55,014 nucleotides of DNA from Paracholeplasma morum (GCF_016907055.1 NZ_JAFBBG010000010.1:1-55014); one strand, 5' to 3'. Positions 16,227-24,677 are shown, numbered from the stretch's first letter. Notes: generated by a model from the sequence alone, not told the origin. Numbers and translations: made by a program.

Positions 16227-16430
16227 TTAAATCTCTCCTTCTTCAACCATGAAAATTTCTTCGATTGCTTTATCAAAATATCTAGCAATCTTAAATGCCA
16301 ATAATATTGAAGGGTTATACTTACCCTTCTCCAGTGATATGATGGTTTGTCTAGACACACTTAACGCATTCGCTAAATCTTCTTGGCTAATCATCTTATC
16401 TTTGCGAAGTTCTTCTAATATGTTCTTCAA
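16227..16430 (-). CDS. XRE-family transcriptional regulator
   Basis: This 67-residue protein is essentially a single helix-turn-helix domain (QEDLANALSVSRQTIISLEK), followed by the IEEIF segment usual in the short YozG/YvaO-type regulators that control small membrane-protein operons. The start is a TTG at 16430 preceded by GGAG at seven bases; no in-frame ATG with a better site is present. A near-consensus promoter and a perfect inverted repeat lie immediately upstream, suggesting autoregulation of the whole export operon. Confidence 0.88.
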   Translation of the reverse strand: MKNILEELRKDKMISQEDLANALSVSRQTIISLEKGKYNPSILLAFKIARYFDKAIEEIFMVEEGEI

Positions 16431-16442
16431 GTTATCACTCCA

Positions 16443-16495
16443 ATGTAAAACGAACTTTACATTCTCATTATAAATCTAACTTTTTGTAATGTCAA
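16443..16495 (-). promoter_or_regulatory. Consensus promoter with palindromic operator for XRE/ABC operon
   Basis: On the minus strand TTGACA (16490-16495), 17 bases and TATAAT (16467-16472) form a perfect sigma-70 consensus promoter. Just downstream of the -10, ATGTAAA (16443-16449) and its exact inverse TTTACAT (16456-16462) flank six bases, ideal for a dimeric regulator. A related TGTAA...TTACA arrangement surrounds the -35. The regulator gene starts 13 bases further on. Confidence 0.75.
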
Positions 16496-16525
16496 GCACA
16501 CTTTACATTTTTTTCGAGATAAAAA

Positions 16526-16563
16526 AAACCACAACTTTGATTTTTAAATAAATTTGTGGTTTT
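16526..16563 (-). terminator. Terminator of rlmCD-type gene
   Basis: Minus-strand arms AAACCACAAA and TTGTGGTTTT enclose an AT-rich loop and are followed by T residues, ending the methyltransferase transcript. Confidence 0.65.
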
Positions 16564-16570
16564 ATCTAGT

Positions 16571-17929
16571 TTATTTCAATGAAAGCAATGTTACGCTCTC
16601 AACTTGTGCAGTGAAAGGGAACATGTCAAATGGTGTGATTGATTCGATGTTGTACACTTTTGATAACATGTTTAAATCCTTAGCGAGTGTAGATGGGTTA
16701 CAAGATACATAGATAATCTTTTTCGTCTTTTGTTTGATTAAGAACTCACATAGACTTTCTCCTAAACCTGTTCTAGGTGGGTCAAAGACAATGATATCTG
16801 GAGAAACCTTCTTTTGCTTGAGTAAAACTGCTACATCTCCTTTAAGTAAGTCGATGTTCTTATTGACGTTTTGAATGATGGTTTCTTTTGCACTTTGGTA
16901 GGATGCATCAACAGATTCAATAGCGTATACGCGTTTCACATGTGGTGCGATATACTGTGCAATTGGAGCGATACCGCTATAGGCATCAACAACCACATCA
17001 GTTTTCTTGAAGTTTCCTAACTCAGTAATCTTATTGTAGAGTTGATTGGCTTGTCTAGGGTTTAATTGGAAGAAAGCATCTGGTTTAAGTGAGAATACAA
17101 CATCATTTAAGACTTCATTAATTGTTTCTTTACCTGCAATAAGGTGTGTATCTTTGGTGAAGAATTCTCTTGATTTCAAGTCATCATTAATGACTGCATA
17201 TACAGATACGATTTCTTTAATTTTTTCTACTAAATATGCCCCTAACTTAGTGACTTCTTCGTCTTTTTCTTTTAAGATAAACGTTACTTGTACTTCACCC
17301 GTAGCAAGTGCTTTTCTGATGATAATAAAGCGAACAGTTCCTGTTTTTGAAGTGTTGTTATAGGCAAGCATTTTACGCTTATCCATTTGATTTAGGATTA
17401 ATGTGTAAAACTTATTGATGTCTTCTTCTTGAACTGGACAATCATTGATTTCTACTAAATGATTTGAGTTTGGTTTATACATACCAATGATGTTTTTACC
17501 TTGTTTGTATTGTAAAGGTAAAGAAGCTTTGTTACGATAATGAGTCTTGTCTGGAGATGCTACCGCTTGTTTAATCGATCTTAAGTCAAACGGGTTTTTG
17601 TAGTAACGTTTTAAAGCCTGAATGATTAAATCCCTCTTCAATACGAGTGTTTCTTTATAATCTAAGTGTTGAAGTTGGCATCCACCACATTCATGGTAAA
17701 CTGGGCAAAACGGATCAACACGTTTTGGATTTCTTGTTTTAATATCGACAAGTTTAGCTTTATAGTAAGTGTTATTATCTTCTAATATTTCCGCAGTTAT
17801 GGTTTCTAATGGTAAGGCAAAGTCTACAAATACTGCCTTTTTCTCGTGATATCCAATACCTTCTCCATTGATCCCTAGTCTTTTAATTTCTAAATCTATT
17901 ATTGTTCCTGGTCTAAGTCTATTTTCCAT
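16571..17929 (-). CDS. rlmCD: 23S rRNA (uracil-5-)-methyltransferase, RlmCD/TrmA family
   Basis: This SAM-dependent enzyme methylates C5 of uridine in 23S rRNA (RlmC/RlmD type). Domains in order are an N-terminal TRAM domain (about 1-65) and an iron-sulfur cluster site with CPVYHECGGC and the later NDCP. The catalytic domain has the SAM-binding VDAYSGIAPIA near 310, the FDPPRTGL motif near 380 and the nucleophile in VSCNPSTLAKD near 405. At 452 residues it is full length. An extended -10 promoter (TGGTATAAT, 17947-17955) lies upstream. Which uridine it modifies cannot be read from sequence; Gram-positive homologues may do two. Confidence 0.88.
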   Translation of the reverse strand: MENRLRPGTIIDLEIKRLGINGEGIGYHEKKAVFVDFALPLETITAEILEDNNTYYKAKLVDIKTRNPKRVDPFCPVYHECGGCQLQHLDYKETLVLKRDLIIQALKRYYKNPFDLRSIKQAVASPDKTHYRNKASLPLQYKQGKNIIGMYKPNSNHLVEINDCPVQEEDINKFYTLILNQMDKRKMLAYNNTSKTGTVRFIIIRKALATGEVQVTFILKEKDEEVTKLGAYLVEKIKEIVSVYAVINDDLKSREFFTKDTHLIAGKETINEVLNDVVFSLKPDAFFQLNPRQANQLYNKITELGNFKKTDVVVDAYSGIAPIAQYIAPHVKRVYAIESVDASYQSAKETIIQNVNKNIDLLKGDVAVLLKQKKVSPDIIVFDPPRTGLGESLCEFLIKQKTKKIIYVSCNPSTLAKDLNMLSKVYNIESITPFDMFPFTAQVESVTLLSLK

Positions 17930-17989
17930 TTTATATCACCGATTCAATTATACCACGCGAATAGAATATCTAACCCACAAACTAGAAAA

Positions 17990-18014
17990 AAACGGATGAA
18001 GTCATCATCCGTTT
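17990..18014 (-). terminator. Terminator of ackA
   Basis: ACGGATGA and TCATCCGT arms; the minus-strand hairpin is followed by TTTTTTT. Confidence 0.85.
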
Positions 18015-18021
18015 ATATGGG

Positions 18022-19200
18022 TTATTTGTGTGAAATTCTGATAGTGTCTCTTGCAATCATGACTTCTTCATCGGTTGGAATGATGAAAACCTTGACTTTA
18101 GAGTCAGCTGTTGAGATTAGTCTTTCGCCTCTGAGTTTATTGAGTTCAGCGTCTAGTTTTACCCCTAATACTGCTAAGCGATCAATAATCATTTGTCTTA
18201 ATACAGAGGAGTTTTCACCGATACCTGCTGTGAAGCAAATAGCGTCTAATCCACCCATGTAGATGTGGTAAGAACCGATGTAATCAGCGATTTGTTTAGC
18301 TTGAACATCGAATGCAAGTCTAGCACGTTCATTGCCTTCTACGATGGCTTGTTCGATGTCTCTGGCATCATTAGAAATACCTGAGATACCAAGGTACCCA
18401 GACTTCTTGTTTAGGATGTCTGTGATTTCTTGAGCAGATGCATTTAACTTATTAGCCATATAAGATGTGATAGCTGGATCGATTGAACCAGATCTTGTCC
18501 CCATTGGGAAGCCTTCAAGTGGTGTGAATCCCATTGATGTATCGACGCAATGACCATCCTTAACTGCTGATAATGAAGCACCGTTACCAATGTGACAAAC
18601 GACAACTTTAGTATCTGTGGTTCCCATTAGTTGGTTTGCTTTTTCAGATACATATTGATGGCTTGTTCCATGGAAACCATATTTACGAATGCCATATTTT
18701 GTATACCATTCATAAGGTGTTCCATATAAATAAGCGTCTTTGTCCATAGTTTGATGGAATGTTGTGTCAAATACTGCTACTTGAGGTACATTTGGTAATA
18801 CCGCTTTAAAAGCTTTAATGCCTGTTGCGTTTGCTGGGTTATGAAGAGGTGCCATTTCGCCTAAATCAACGATTTGTTGTAATACTTTTTCATCGATTAG
18901 TACGGAATCTTTAAACACTTCTCCGCCTTGAACAACTCTATGTCCAACGCCTTCGATTTCGTTGATGTCTTTAATTACGTGATGTTTGATTAGACCTTCT
19001 AGTATTAAGTTTACCCCAACACCATGATCCAAAATACTTGTTTCAACTACATGTTTTTCACCGTTGTATTTGATGGTGAATAATGCATTTTCTGATCCAA
19101 TTCTTTCCACGATACCCGAAGTGATTTGTGTTTCACTTGGCATATCGAGTAATTGAAATTTAATGGATGAACTGCCCGCATTGACTGCCATTACTTTCAT
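18022..19200 (-). CDS. ackA: Acetate kinase
   Basis: It interconverts acetyl-phosphate plus ADP with acetate plus ATP. The ASKHA motifs are intact: VNAGSSSIKF at the N-terminus, KYGFHGTSHQYV (catalytic His) near 170, RSGSIDPA near 240 and FTAGIGENS near 320. About 392 residues is the standard length. I place the start at the ATG at 19200, where AGGAG has ten-base spacing; the upstream ATG at 19209 sits one base from that site. There is no phosphate acetyltransferase gene beside it. A second, separate acyl-kinase system (buk/ptb) lies at 10022-11990. The promoter region contains a nine-base inverted repeat. Confidence 0.95.
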   Translation of the reverse strand: MKVMAVNAGSSSIKFQLLDMPSETQITSGIVERIGSENALFTIKYNGEKHVVETSILDHGVGVNLILEGLIKHHVIKDINEIEGVGHRVVQGGEVFKDSVLIDEKVLQQIVDLGEMAPLHNPANATGIKAFKAVLPNVPQVAVFDTTFHQTMDKDAYLYGTPYEWYTKYGIRKYGFHGTSHQYVSEKANQLMGTTDTKVVVCHIGNGASLSAVKDGHCVDTSMGFTPLEGFPMGTRSGSIDPAITSYMANKLNASAQEITDILNKKSGYLGISGISNDARDIEQAIVEGNERARLAFDVQAKQIADYIGSYHIYMGGLDAICFTAGIGENSSVLRQMIIDRLAVLGVKLDAELNKLRGERLISTADSKVKVFIIPTDEEVMIARDTIRISHK

Positions 19201-19259
19201 ATTAGTCATTCTCCTTCTATTCTCACATTAATCTTAATATAAATTTAACTTTATTGCAA

Positions 19260-19292
19260 GTGAATAAACATAAATTATGAATATTTATTCAC
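19260..19292. repeat. Nine-base inverted repeat upstream of ackA promoter
   Basis: GTGAATAAA (19260-19268) and TTTATTCAC (19284-19292) are exact inverse copies around a 15-base AT-rich spacer. It lies directly upstream of a TTGCAA -35 on the minus strand and has no T tail, so an operator is likelier than a terminator. Confidence 0.45.
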
Positions 19293-19313
19293 CTAGTTAA
19301 CGAATCTAACTTT

Positions 19314-19946
19314 TTACATCAAATACCCATAAATTGCAATAAAATGTAATAAAGTTCCTAAAAAAACGAATATATGCCATACAAAGTGACTATACTTAAA
19401 TACCCTAGAGAGTGCATAGAATATTACGCCAATCGTATAGGCAATGCCACCAGCTAAAATGTAATAAAATGCGCTAGATGAAAAGGTGTATAATGGTCCA
19501 AATAGTGATAAACCACTCCATCCTAATAACAAGTAAAGCATTAAATGTGGCACTTTAAATTTATTAATTTTTATCGCTTTAAAGATGATCCCTAAAAGGA
19601 TTAAAACCCATTGACCAACTAAATAATACCAACCAAGCGGTTTATCGACAACCATAATGAATATCGGCGCGAATGTTCCACCGATTAACACATAAATGGA
19701 TATATGGTCAAAACGTTTGAATACGCGTTTAACTTTTGAATCGTTTCTAAATGCGTGATAAAGGGTACTCATGGAATAAAGCGTAATAATCGATAATCCA
19801 AATACTAGACTACCAAATACCTCATAGCCATTTGTTGATTTTAATAACATCAATACTAAGGCAATAATTCCTAGTATCGCGCCAATTCCATGGCTAATCG
19901 CATTGGCGATTTCCTCACCTAATGTTTGAGTCTTTTTCAATTGCAT
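19314..19946 (-). CDS. Hemolysin III family membrane protein
   Basis: This member of the HlyIII/PAQR (YqfA) family has 210 residues and seven membrane helices. The conserved polar sites are present: NAISHG in the first part, YHAFR and FDHISIY near the middle, and SHFVWH...LLHFIAIY in the last helices; the His and Asp are thought to bind zinc in relatives. A hydrolase-like role on lipids has been proposed for PAQR proteins, but the bacterial function is unclear. Its start lies inside the end of the pyroglutamyl-peptidase gene, the last step of a five-gene operon. Confidence 0.88.
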   Translation of the reverse strand: MQLKKTQTLGEEIANAISHGIGAILGIIALVLMLLKSTNGYEVFGSLVFGLSIITLYSMSTLYHAFRNDSKVKRVFKRFDHISIYVLIGGTFAPIFIMVVDKPLGWYYLVGQWVLILLGIIFKAIKINKFKVPHLMLYLLLGWSGLSLFGPLYTFSSSAFYYILAGGIAYTIGVIFYALSRVFKYSHFVWHIFVFLGTLLHFIAIYGYLM

Positions 19947-20427
19947 AAATGATCTCCTCTACTTTCGTTAGCGTATGTTCAGATTCCATAATCGGAACGT
20001 GAATGAAAAGTGTATTGGGGTTTTTAAGTAAAACCTTGTAATAAACGTAATTACATAAATACCTACCTGGATCAACAGAGATCTCTTCCGGTTTTAGAAT
20101 AGATTCTAAAGCCAAAGAGGTTTTCAGTATAATTCCATCTTCAATAATGACCGTATTCTTAATTTGGATATTTCTATTATCCGGAATGCGCATATTGAGT
20201 TCGTTATAGGCATATTTCTCCGCTGTTACAAACTCTCTATTGGCCTCACCCAACATAATTATCCAGTCATATGACTCTAAGTTAATTTCGTCAAGTGCTT
20301 TAGTGGCCTCACGTACAGATACTGGTAAAACTATCTTAGAATAATGTTGATTTAACTTTTCCAAAATCTCTTCTGACTGATTTGTAGGTCTATTATCAAA
20401 CGGTTCAAATGCAGTAATCAATGTCAT
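19915..20427 (-). CDS. pcp: Short pyroglutamyl-peptidase I family protein
   Basis: The Pcp family (peptidase C15) removes N-terminal pyroglutamate from peptides. The N-terminal LITAFEPFDNRPTNQS matches the family start. An AEKYAYN segment fits the catalytic Glu region, Cys lies in DPGRYLCNYVYY, and His in FIHVP. So the Glu-Cys-His set seems intact. At 170 residues it is shorter than the usual 210-220, mainly at the C-terminus and in loops, and may have a different substrate. The start overlaps trmL as ATGA, and the 3' end overlaps hlyIII by 32 bases. Confidence 0.75.
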   Translation of the reverse strand: MTLITAFEPFDNRPTNQSEEILEKLNQHYSKIVLPVSVREATKALDEINLESYDWIIMLGEANREFVTAEKYAYNELNMRIPDNRNIQIKNTVIIEDGIILKTSLALESILKPEEISVDPGRYLCNYVYYKVLLKNPNTLFIHVPIMESEHTLTKVEEIIYAIEKDSNIR

Positions 20428-20945
20428 TTAAACTGATCCAAGAAGTCCTTTCCTTTTAAAGTCGCTGGTTCTTCTTTAAATAATCCTTCAAACCCAGTTT
20501 GTCTTAAGACTTCAAATGATACCAATGCAACACAGTTTGATAAATTAAGACTTCTAATCTTGTCAGTGGTTGGAATTCTAAAACACGTATCAATATGCTC
20601 AGCTAGTATGGTTCTATCAACACCAGTGGATTCCTTGCCAAAAATGAGATAAACCGGACCTTCAAGTTTTGTGAAATCGAAGTCACTATAGGTTTTATGC
20701 CCATATCTGGTTAAGAAAAAATAATTGCCTGGATTTTTGGATTGAAAGTCGTGATAGTTCTCATAGAGTGTATAGTCAAGATGAACAATATAGTCTAGTG
20801 CACTTCTTTTTAGATACTTTTCATCAAGAGAAAACCCAAGTGGTTTGATTAAGTGCAGTTTGGCATTGATACCAACACAAGTACGCATGATATTGCCAGT
20901 ATTTTGTGGGATTTCCGGTTCAAATAAGACGATGTTTAAATCCAT
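20424..20945 (-). CDS. trmL: tRNA (cytidine/uridine-34-2'-O)-methyltransferase
   Basis: This SPOUT-fold, SAM-dependent enzyme of the TrmL/YibK/CspR family methylates the ribose of wobble base 34 in tRNA-Leu. The trefoil-knot motifs are present: FEPEIPQNTGNIMRTC near the N-terminus (12-24), YLIFGKESTGVD near 97 and IRSLNLSNCVALVSFE near 130. The length of 173 is normal. The start follows AAAAGGAG. It ends in TGA that overlaps the next ATG, direct evidence that TGA is a stop codon here. Confidence 0.93.
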   Translation of the reverse strand: MDLNIVLFEPEIPQNTGNIMRTCVGINAKLHLIKPLGFSLDEKYLKRSALDYIVHLDYTLYENYHDFQSKNPGNYFFLTRYGHKTYSDFDFTKLEGPVYLIFGKESTGVDRTILAEHIDTCFRIPTTDKIRSLNLSNCVALVSFEVLRQTGFEGLFKEEPATLKGKDFLDQFK

Positions 20946-20946
20946 A

Positions 20947-21876
20947 TTATACTCCTTTTAGGTTTTTTAAAACCTTTTGTGCCGTGTCTTGATACCACGG
21001 CATATCGTATTTCATCAATGAAGCTTCAATCAGTTCATTGTATAATGTATTTTTTGTTTTGTTTAAGACTAATAGGGCATTTCTCATTAAAAGTGTTTTA
21101 CCCTTCCAAAGGTATGCCATATTTCGATACTTTAGCTTGAATGCTTTGTCTGAAAGTGTGAATAGGTCAATAACCGATACTGCTTCTTTCCCTGACAACT
21201 CAAACTCTGGATGGATTTTTTTTCCTTTATTAATGTTTTTCGGACAAACCATTTGGCAAATATCACAGCCAAATAGTGCATAGTTTTTAGACATTTCAAA
21301 CTCGGTCAGTGGACGTTTGGTTTGGTTAAAATGACTAATACATTTAGACATCTCATACCCAGACTCCTTGATTGCGCCAGTAGGACATGCATCGATGCAG
21401 ATATGACAGTCCCCACAATCATCCAAAACCTCTAACACAAAAGGATTACTTAACTTCATATCAATGAAGATCATCCCTAAGAAGATGTAAGAGCCATACG
21501 TATCATTAATAATTAATTGATTCTTTCCAAAGAACCCTAACCCCGCTAAGACTGCAGCTAGTCTTTCATCATGTGGGTGATTATCTATTCCATAACTATA
21601 GTTGATAGGAGAGTCTTTAAATACTTGTTTAACACGTTTTGACAAAACCTCGTGGTAGTCTTGTCCAAATGTATAAAAAGAAGGAACTAAATGGGATAAG
21701 GAATGTTTAATGGTCCTTCTTGGATAGGACAACCCAACAACAGCAATCGTGTCATAAGGAATATCCAAAGAGTCTTTTCCTTTCTTTTTAAGTGCAGACT
21801 GATAGGTTTCCTTATCAATCAAACCAAATAGATCAAAGGATTCACTTAATCTTTGTTTAAGTGCTTCTAATGTCAT
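20947..21876 (-). CDS. queG: Epoxyqueuosine reductase-like iron-sulfur protein
   Basis: It resembles QueG, which reduces epoxyqueuosine to queuosine at tRNA position 34 using cobalamin and two [4Fe-4S] clusters. Cluster motifs are CGDCHICIDACP near 163-174 and, in the second, CISHF with CDICQMVCP. At 309 residues it is shorter than typical QueG and lacks the C-terminal HEAT-like repeats. No other queuosine genes are in view, so queuosine precursors would have to be imported or the genes lie elsewhere. It overlaps the MATE gene by 20 bases and sits one base from trmL. Confidence 0.8.
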   Translation of the reverse strand: MTLEALKQRLSESFDLFGLIDKETYQSALKKKGKDSLDIPYDTIAVVGLSYPRRTIKHSLSHLVPSFYTFGQDYHEVLSKRVKQVFKDSPINYSYGIDNHPHDERLAAVLAGLGFFGKNQLIINDTYGSYIFLGMIFIDMKLSNPFVLEVLDDCGDCHICIDACPTGAIKESGYEMSKCISHFNQTKRPLTEFEMSKNYALFGCDICQMVCPKNINKGKKIHPEFELSGKEAVSVIDLFTLSDKAFKLKYRNMAYLWKGKTLLMRNALLVLNKTKNTLYNELIEASLMKYDMPWYQDTAQKVLKNLKGV

Positions 21877-23257
21877 CTAAATGCACCTTTCTCTCAAAAT
21901 CAATCTTAGTATAGAAATAGTGACCGACAAATAAAATGATTATATTAGATAAAACCATCGCATACCAAATACCCGCATAACCAACTTCGGTAGCATACAT
22001 AAAGAATAAGACTAGTGGCACCCTAAGGATCCATAATCGAGTGAATGTCATCGCAAAAGCATATTTATTATTGCCTGAACCATTGAAGACAGATAAGTAG
22101 GTTTGGAATAAAGACATTAATGGCTGAGTCCCCAAAATCCAAATAGAGTATTCAACGGTTACATCCACAATCGCTTTGTTTTTTGAACCTACGATGAACT
22201 CAGCAATTGGTTTTGAAACCGGAATGATCAGTAAGACACCAATAAGCATTAAGATTACGGATAAGTTTCTTGCCAGTTTATAAGATTCTCTAGCCCTAGT
22301 AGGGTTATTATTTCCGATATTTTGGCCGATATATGCGGTAGCTACAGAGCCAATTGCCATAACTGGGTTTAGTAGTAAAGACGAGATTCTATTCCCGGTT
22401 GAAAAACCTGATGAAACCACATCACCATAACTTAGAATCATCGACTGAATCACCGCAAACCCTAATGAACTGAAGGCTTGTGCAGCAGCCGATGGCATTG
22501 CATATTTTGAAATTTCTTTAATGATAGGTAAATCAAATCCAAGATCTTTAATCGTAAGTCTTGAATGTTTTTTACTAAAGAATAAGTCATATATCGCAAA
22601 GGGTACAATCACAATCTGGCTAATTAAAGTAGATAAACCTGCACCATGTATGCCCATATTTAACACACCAATGAAAAACCAGGTTAATACAATATTTAGT
22701 AAGATAGCAACCACAGATAATATCACTGGAGATAATGTGTCCCCACTTGCTTGTCTAATGGCTTGATAAGCTAAAAACACATAAACGAAAACAAACTCGA
22801 TAGATCGGTATCTAAAATAAACAATCGCAAACTCAAGTGTATCGCCTTTCGCACCCATCCAGCTTGCAATCAAAGGGGCGCCAAAGAATAATAAAGCGTT
22901 AACTACTAATCCAAGAACCACACTATAACTAATCAACTTACCACCATAAGTCCTAGCTAGGTTGTCTTTACCTGAACCGATGTATTGACTTATGATTCCA
23001 ATACCAGCAATTCCTAATCCAACCCCTAGTGCGTTAAATATGTTATAAATTGGCCAGTGAATGTTAATCGCTGCTAAAGTAGATGCAATCACTTCTTCTG
23101 AGGTATCCATTCTCGCAAGGAAATAGGAGTCTACAATATCATGAAGTGACTTGAGCATGTTGCTGAAAAAAAGTGGCAATGCCAGTATTATTAGACCTTT
23201 TAGGATCTTAGAATCATGTAATATCAAATGTTTTCGGTCTTGTTTTTCGTTTTGCAT
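21857..23257 (-). CDS. MATE-family efflux transporter
   Basis: This multidrug and toxin extrusion protein of about 467 residues has 12 predicted membrane helices in two repeats. It resembles the DinF/NorM branch, exporting drugs or metabolites in exchange for sodium or protons; the cargo is not known. I choose the ATG at 23257 because AGAGG stands eight bases before it; an in-frame ATG ten codons upstream lies ahead of that site. A TTGAAT-17-TATAAT promoter precedes it. It is the first gene of a tightly overlapping operon with queG, trmL, pcp and hlyIII. Confidence 0.88.
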   Translation of the reverse strand: MQNEKQDRKHLILHDSKILKGLIILALPLFFSNMLKSLHDIVDSYFLARMDTSEEVIASTLAAINIHWPIYNIFNALGVGLGIAGIGIISQYIGSGKDNLARTYGGKLISYSVVLGLVVNALLFFGAPLIASWMGAKGDTLEFAIVYFRYRSIEFVFVYVFLAYQAIRQASGDTLSPVILSVVAILLNIVLTWFFIGVLNMGIHGAGLSTLISQIVIVPFAIYDLFFSKKHSRLTIKDLGFDLPIIKEISKYAMPSAAAQAFSSLGFAVIQSMILSYGDVVSSGFSTGNRISSLLLNPVMAIGSVATAYIGQNIGNNNPTRARESYKLARNLSVILMLIGVLLIIPVSKPIAEFIVGSKNKAIVDVTVEYSIWILGTQPLMSLFQTYLSVFNGSGNNKYAFAMTFTRLWILRVPLVLFFMYATEVGYAGIWYAMVLSNIIILFVGHYFYTKIDFERKVHLDDIRST

Positions 23258-23285
23258 TTCCATACCCTCTTTAAATAACATATTC

Positions 23286-23314
23286 ATTATACATAATTAG
23301 TGACGTCGATTCAA
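23286..23314 (-). promoter_or_regulatory. Promoter of the MATE-queG-trmL-pcp-hlyIII operon
   Basis: On the minus strand TTGAAT (23309-23314), 17 bases, TATAAT (23286-23291). Confidence 0.65.
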
Positions 23315-23495
23315 TCATATATATTTATATATGGGAAATATTCTTTTTCGATTATCAAATTGTTTAATTTATATTAATATTCTAACTAAATCGTCTATTA
23401 CTACAAACGATTCTCTAATTAAGATAAATATCGTCATTAAGCCTTTCTTAATTAGTTTTTTTAGGCTATAATAGGTATGAAAGTGAGGCTTTATT

Positions 23496-24629
23496 ATGAA
23501 ACTAATTGATGATTATATTGATAAATTAATGGCCGGTTCCACCCCAGATAAACCGCTTTGGAACATTGAAGCCATTAGGCATGGTAAAACACCAGCTTGG
23601 AACTATGTGGATGGGTGTATGATGACATCACTTCTGTCCTTATATGACCAAACAAAAGATGAAAAATATTATGAGTTTGTCGAGAATTTTGTCGATTACT
23701 ATGTATTTGAAGATGGCTCATTAAGAGGCTATGAACAACATACCTATAACCTAGACGATATTTGTGAATCTAGAGTTTTATTTGATTTGTTCGAAAGAAC
23801 CAAAAAAGAAAAATACTCAAAAGCAATTGAACTTACCTATAGACATGTCTTAAGACAACCAAGAACAAAAGAAGGCAGTTTTTGGCATAAATTAATCTAC
23901 CCACATCAAGTATGGCTAGATGGACTATTTATGGCTCAACCTTTTTATACGCGCTATGAATCTTTACGTAACAATCAAAGAAACTACGAAGATATTTTAA
24001 ACCAATTTAAGGTCGCAAGAAACAATTTGTTTGATGAAAACCATCAGTTATACTATCATGGTTATGATGCGTCAAGAACTGCATTTTGGGCAGACAAAAC
24101 TACTGGATTGTCACAAAACTTTTGGTTACGTGCTACTGGTTGGTATGTAGTAGCTATCACCGATGTTATCGGCTATTTGGATCCGTCATATGAACCTAGA
24201 CAATCCTACTTCTTTCCACTCTTAAAAGAAGCGATTGATGGGCTTTTGTCTTATCAAGACCAAAAATCTAAGCTCTTCTATCAAGTCATTAACCATCCGA
24301 ATGAACCTCAAAACTATTTAGAATCCTCTGGGTCTTCCTTAATTGCTTATGCCATTTTAAAAGGCGTGAGATTAGGGGCATTACCTAAATCATATATCGA
24401 AAAGGGCCTGGAAATATTTGACGGAATTACAAAAACCTATATCACCAATAAAAATGGTGATCTAAACATGGGTGGCATTTGCCTAGTAGCTGGTTTAGGA
24501 CCAGACAATAATTTAAGAAGAGATGGCAGCATCCCTTATTATTTATCAGAACCTATTGTAGAGAATGATGCAAAAGGCGTTGGCCCTTACATCATGGCAT
24601 ATACCGAAGTCAAAAAAATTAGAGAATAA
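23496..24629 (+). CDS. Glycoside hydrolase family 105-type unsaturated glycuronyl hydrolase
   Basis: It resembles YteR/YesR unsaturated rhamnogalacturonyl hydrolases, cytoplasmic (alpha/alpha)6-barrel enzymes that hydrate the 4,5-unsaturated sugar left by polysaccharide lyases. WNYVDGCMM (35-43), YNLDDI (84-89) and VWLDGLFMA (139-147) are visible; Asp88 and Asp142 match the catalytic pair of YteR. No signal peptide. No lyase, sugar transporter or regulator lies beside it, which is unusual for this function. The start follows GTGAGG; a TATAAT lies at 23467-23472. A terminator follows. Confidence 0.85.
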   Translation: MKLIDDYIDKLMAGSTPDKPLWNIEAIRHGKTPAWNYVDGCMMTSLLSLYDQTKDEKYYEFVENFVDYYVFEDGSLRGYEQHTYNLDDICESRVLFDLFERTKKEKYSKAIELTYRHVLRQPRTKEGSFWHKLIYPHQVWLDGLFMAQPFYTRYESLRNNQRNYEDILNQFKVARNNLFDENHQLYYHGYDASRTAFWADKTTGLSQNFWLRATGWYVVAITDVIGYLDPSYEPRQSYFFPLLKEAIDGLLSYQDQKSKLFYQVINHPNEPQNYLESSGSSLIAYAILKGVRLGALPKSYIEKGLEIFDGITKTYITNKNGDLNMGGICLVAGLGPDNNLRRDGSIPYYLSEPIVENDAKGVGPYIMAYTEVKKIRE

Positions 24630-24630
24630 T

Positions 24631-24676
24631 TAAAAAAACATCATCTGGGGATTATCCCTCCAAATGATGTTTTTTC
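24631..24676 (+). terminator. Terminator of GH105 gene
   Basis: AAAAAACATCAT and ATGATGTTTTTT arms with an inner GGGGA/TCCCT pairing; the T run follows on the plus strand. It may also serve the converging pncB transcript. Confidence 0.8.
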
Positions 24677-24677
24677 T

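Noticed and set aside
23315-23495. AT-rich stretch before the GH105 gene considered as an origin or integration site
   Set aside because: No DnaA boxes, repeats or att-like sequence are evident; it looks like an ordinary divergent promoter region.
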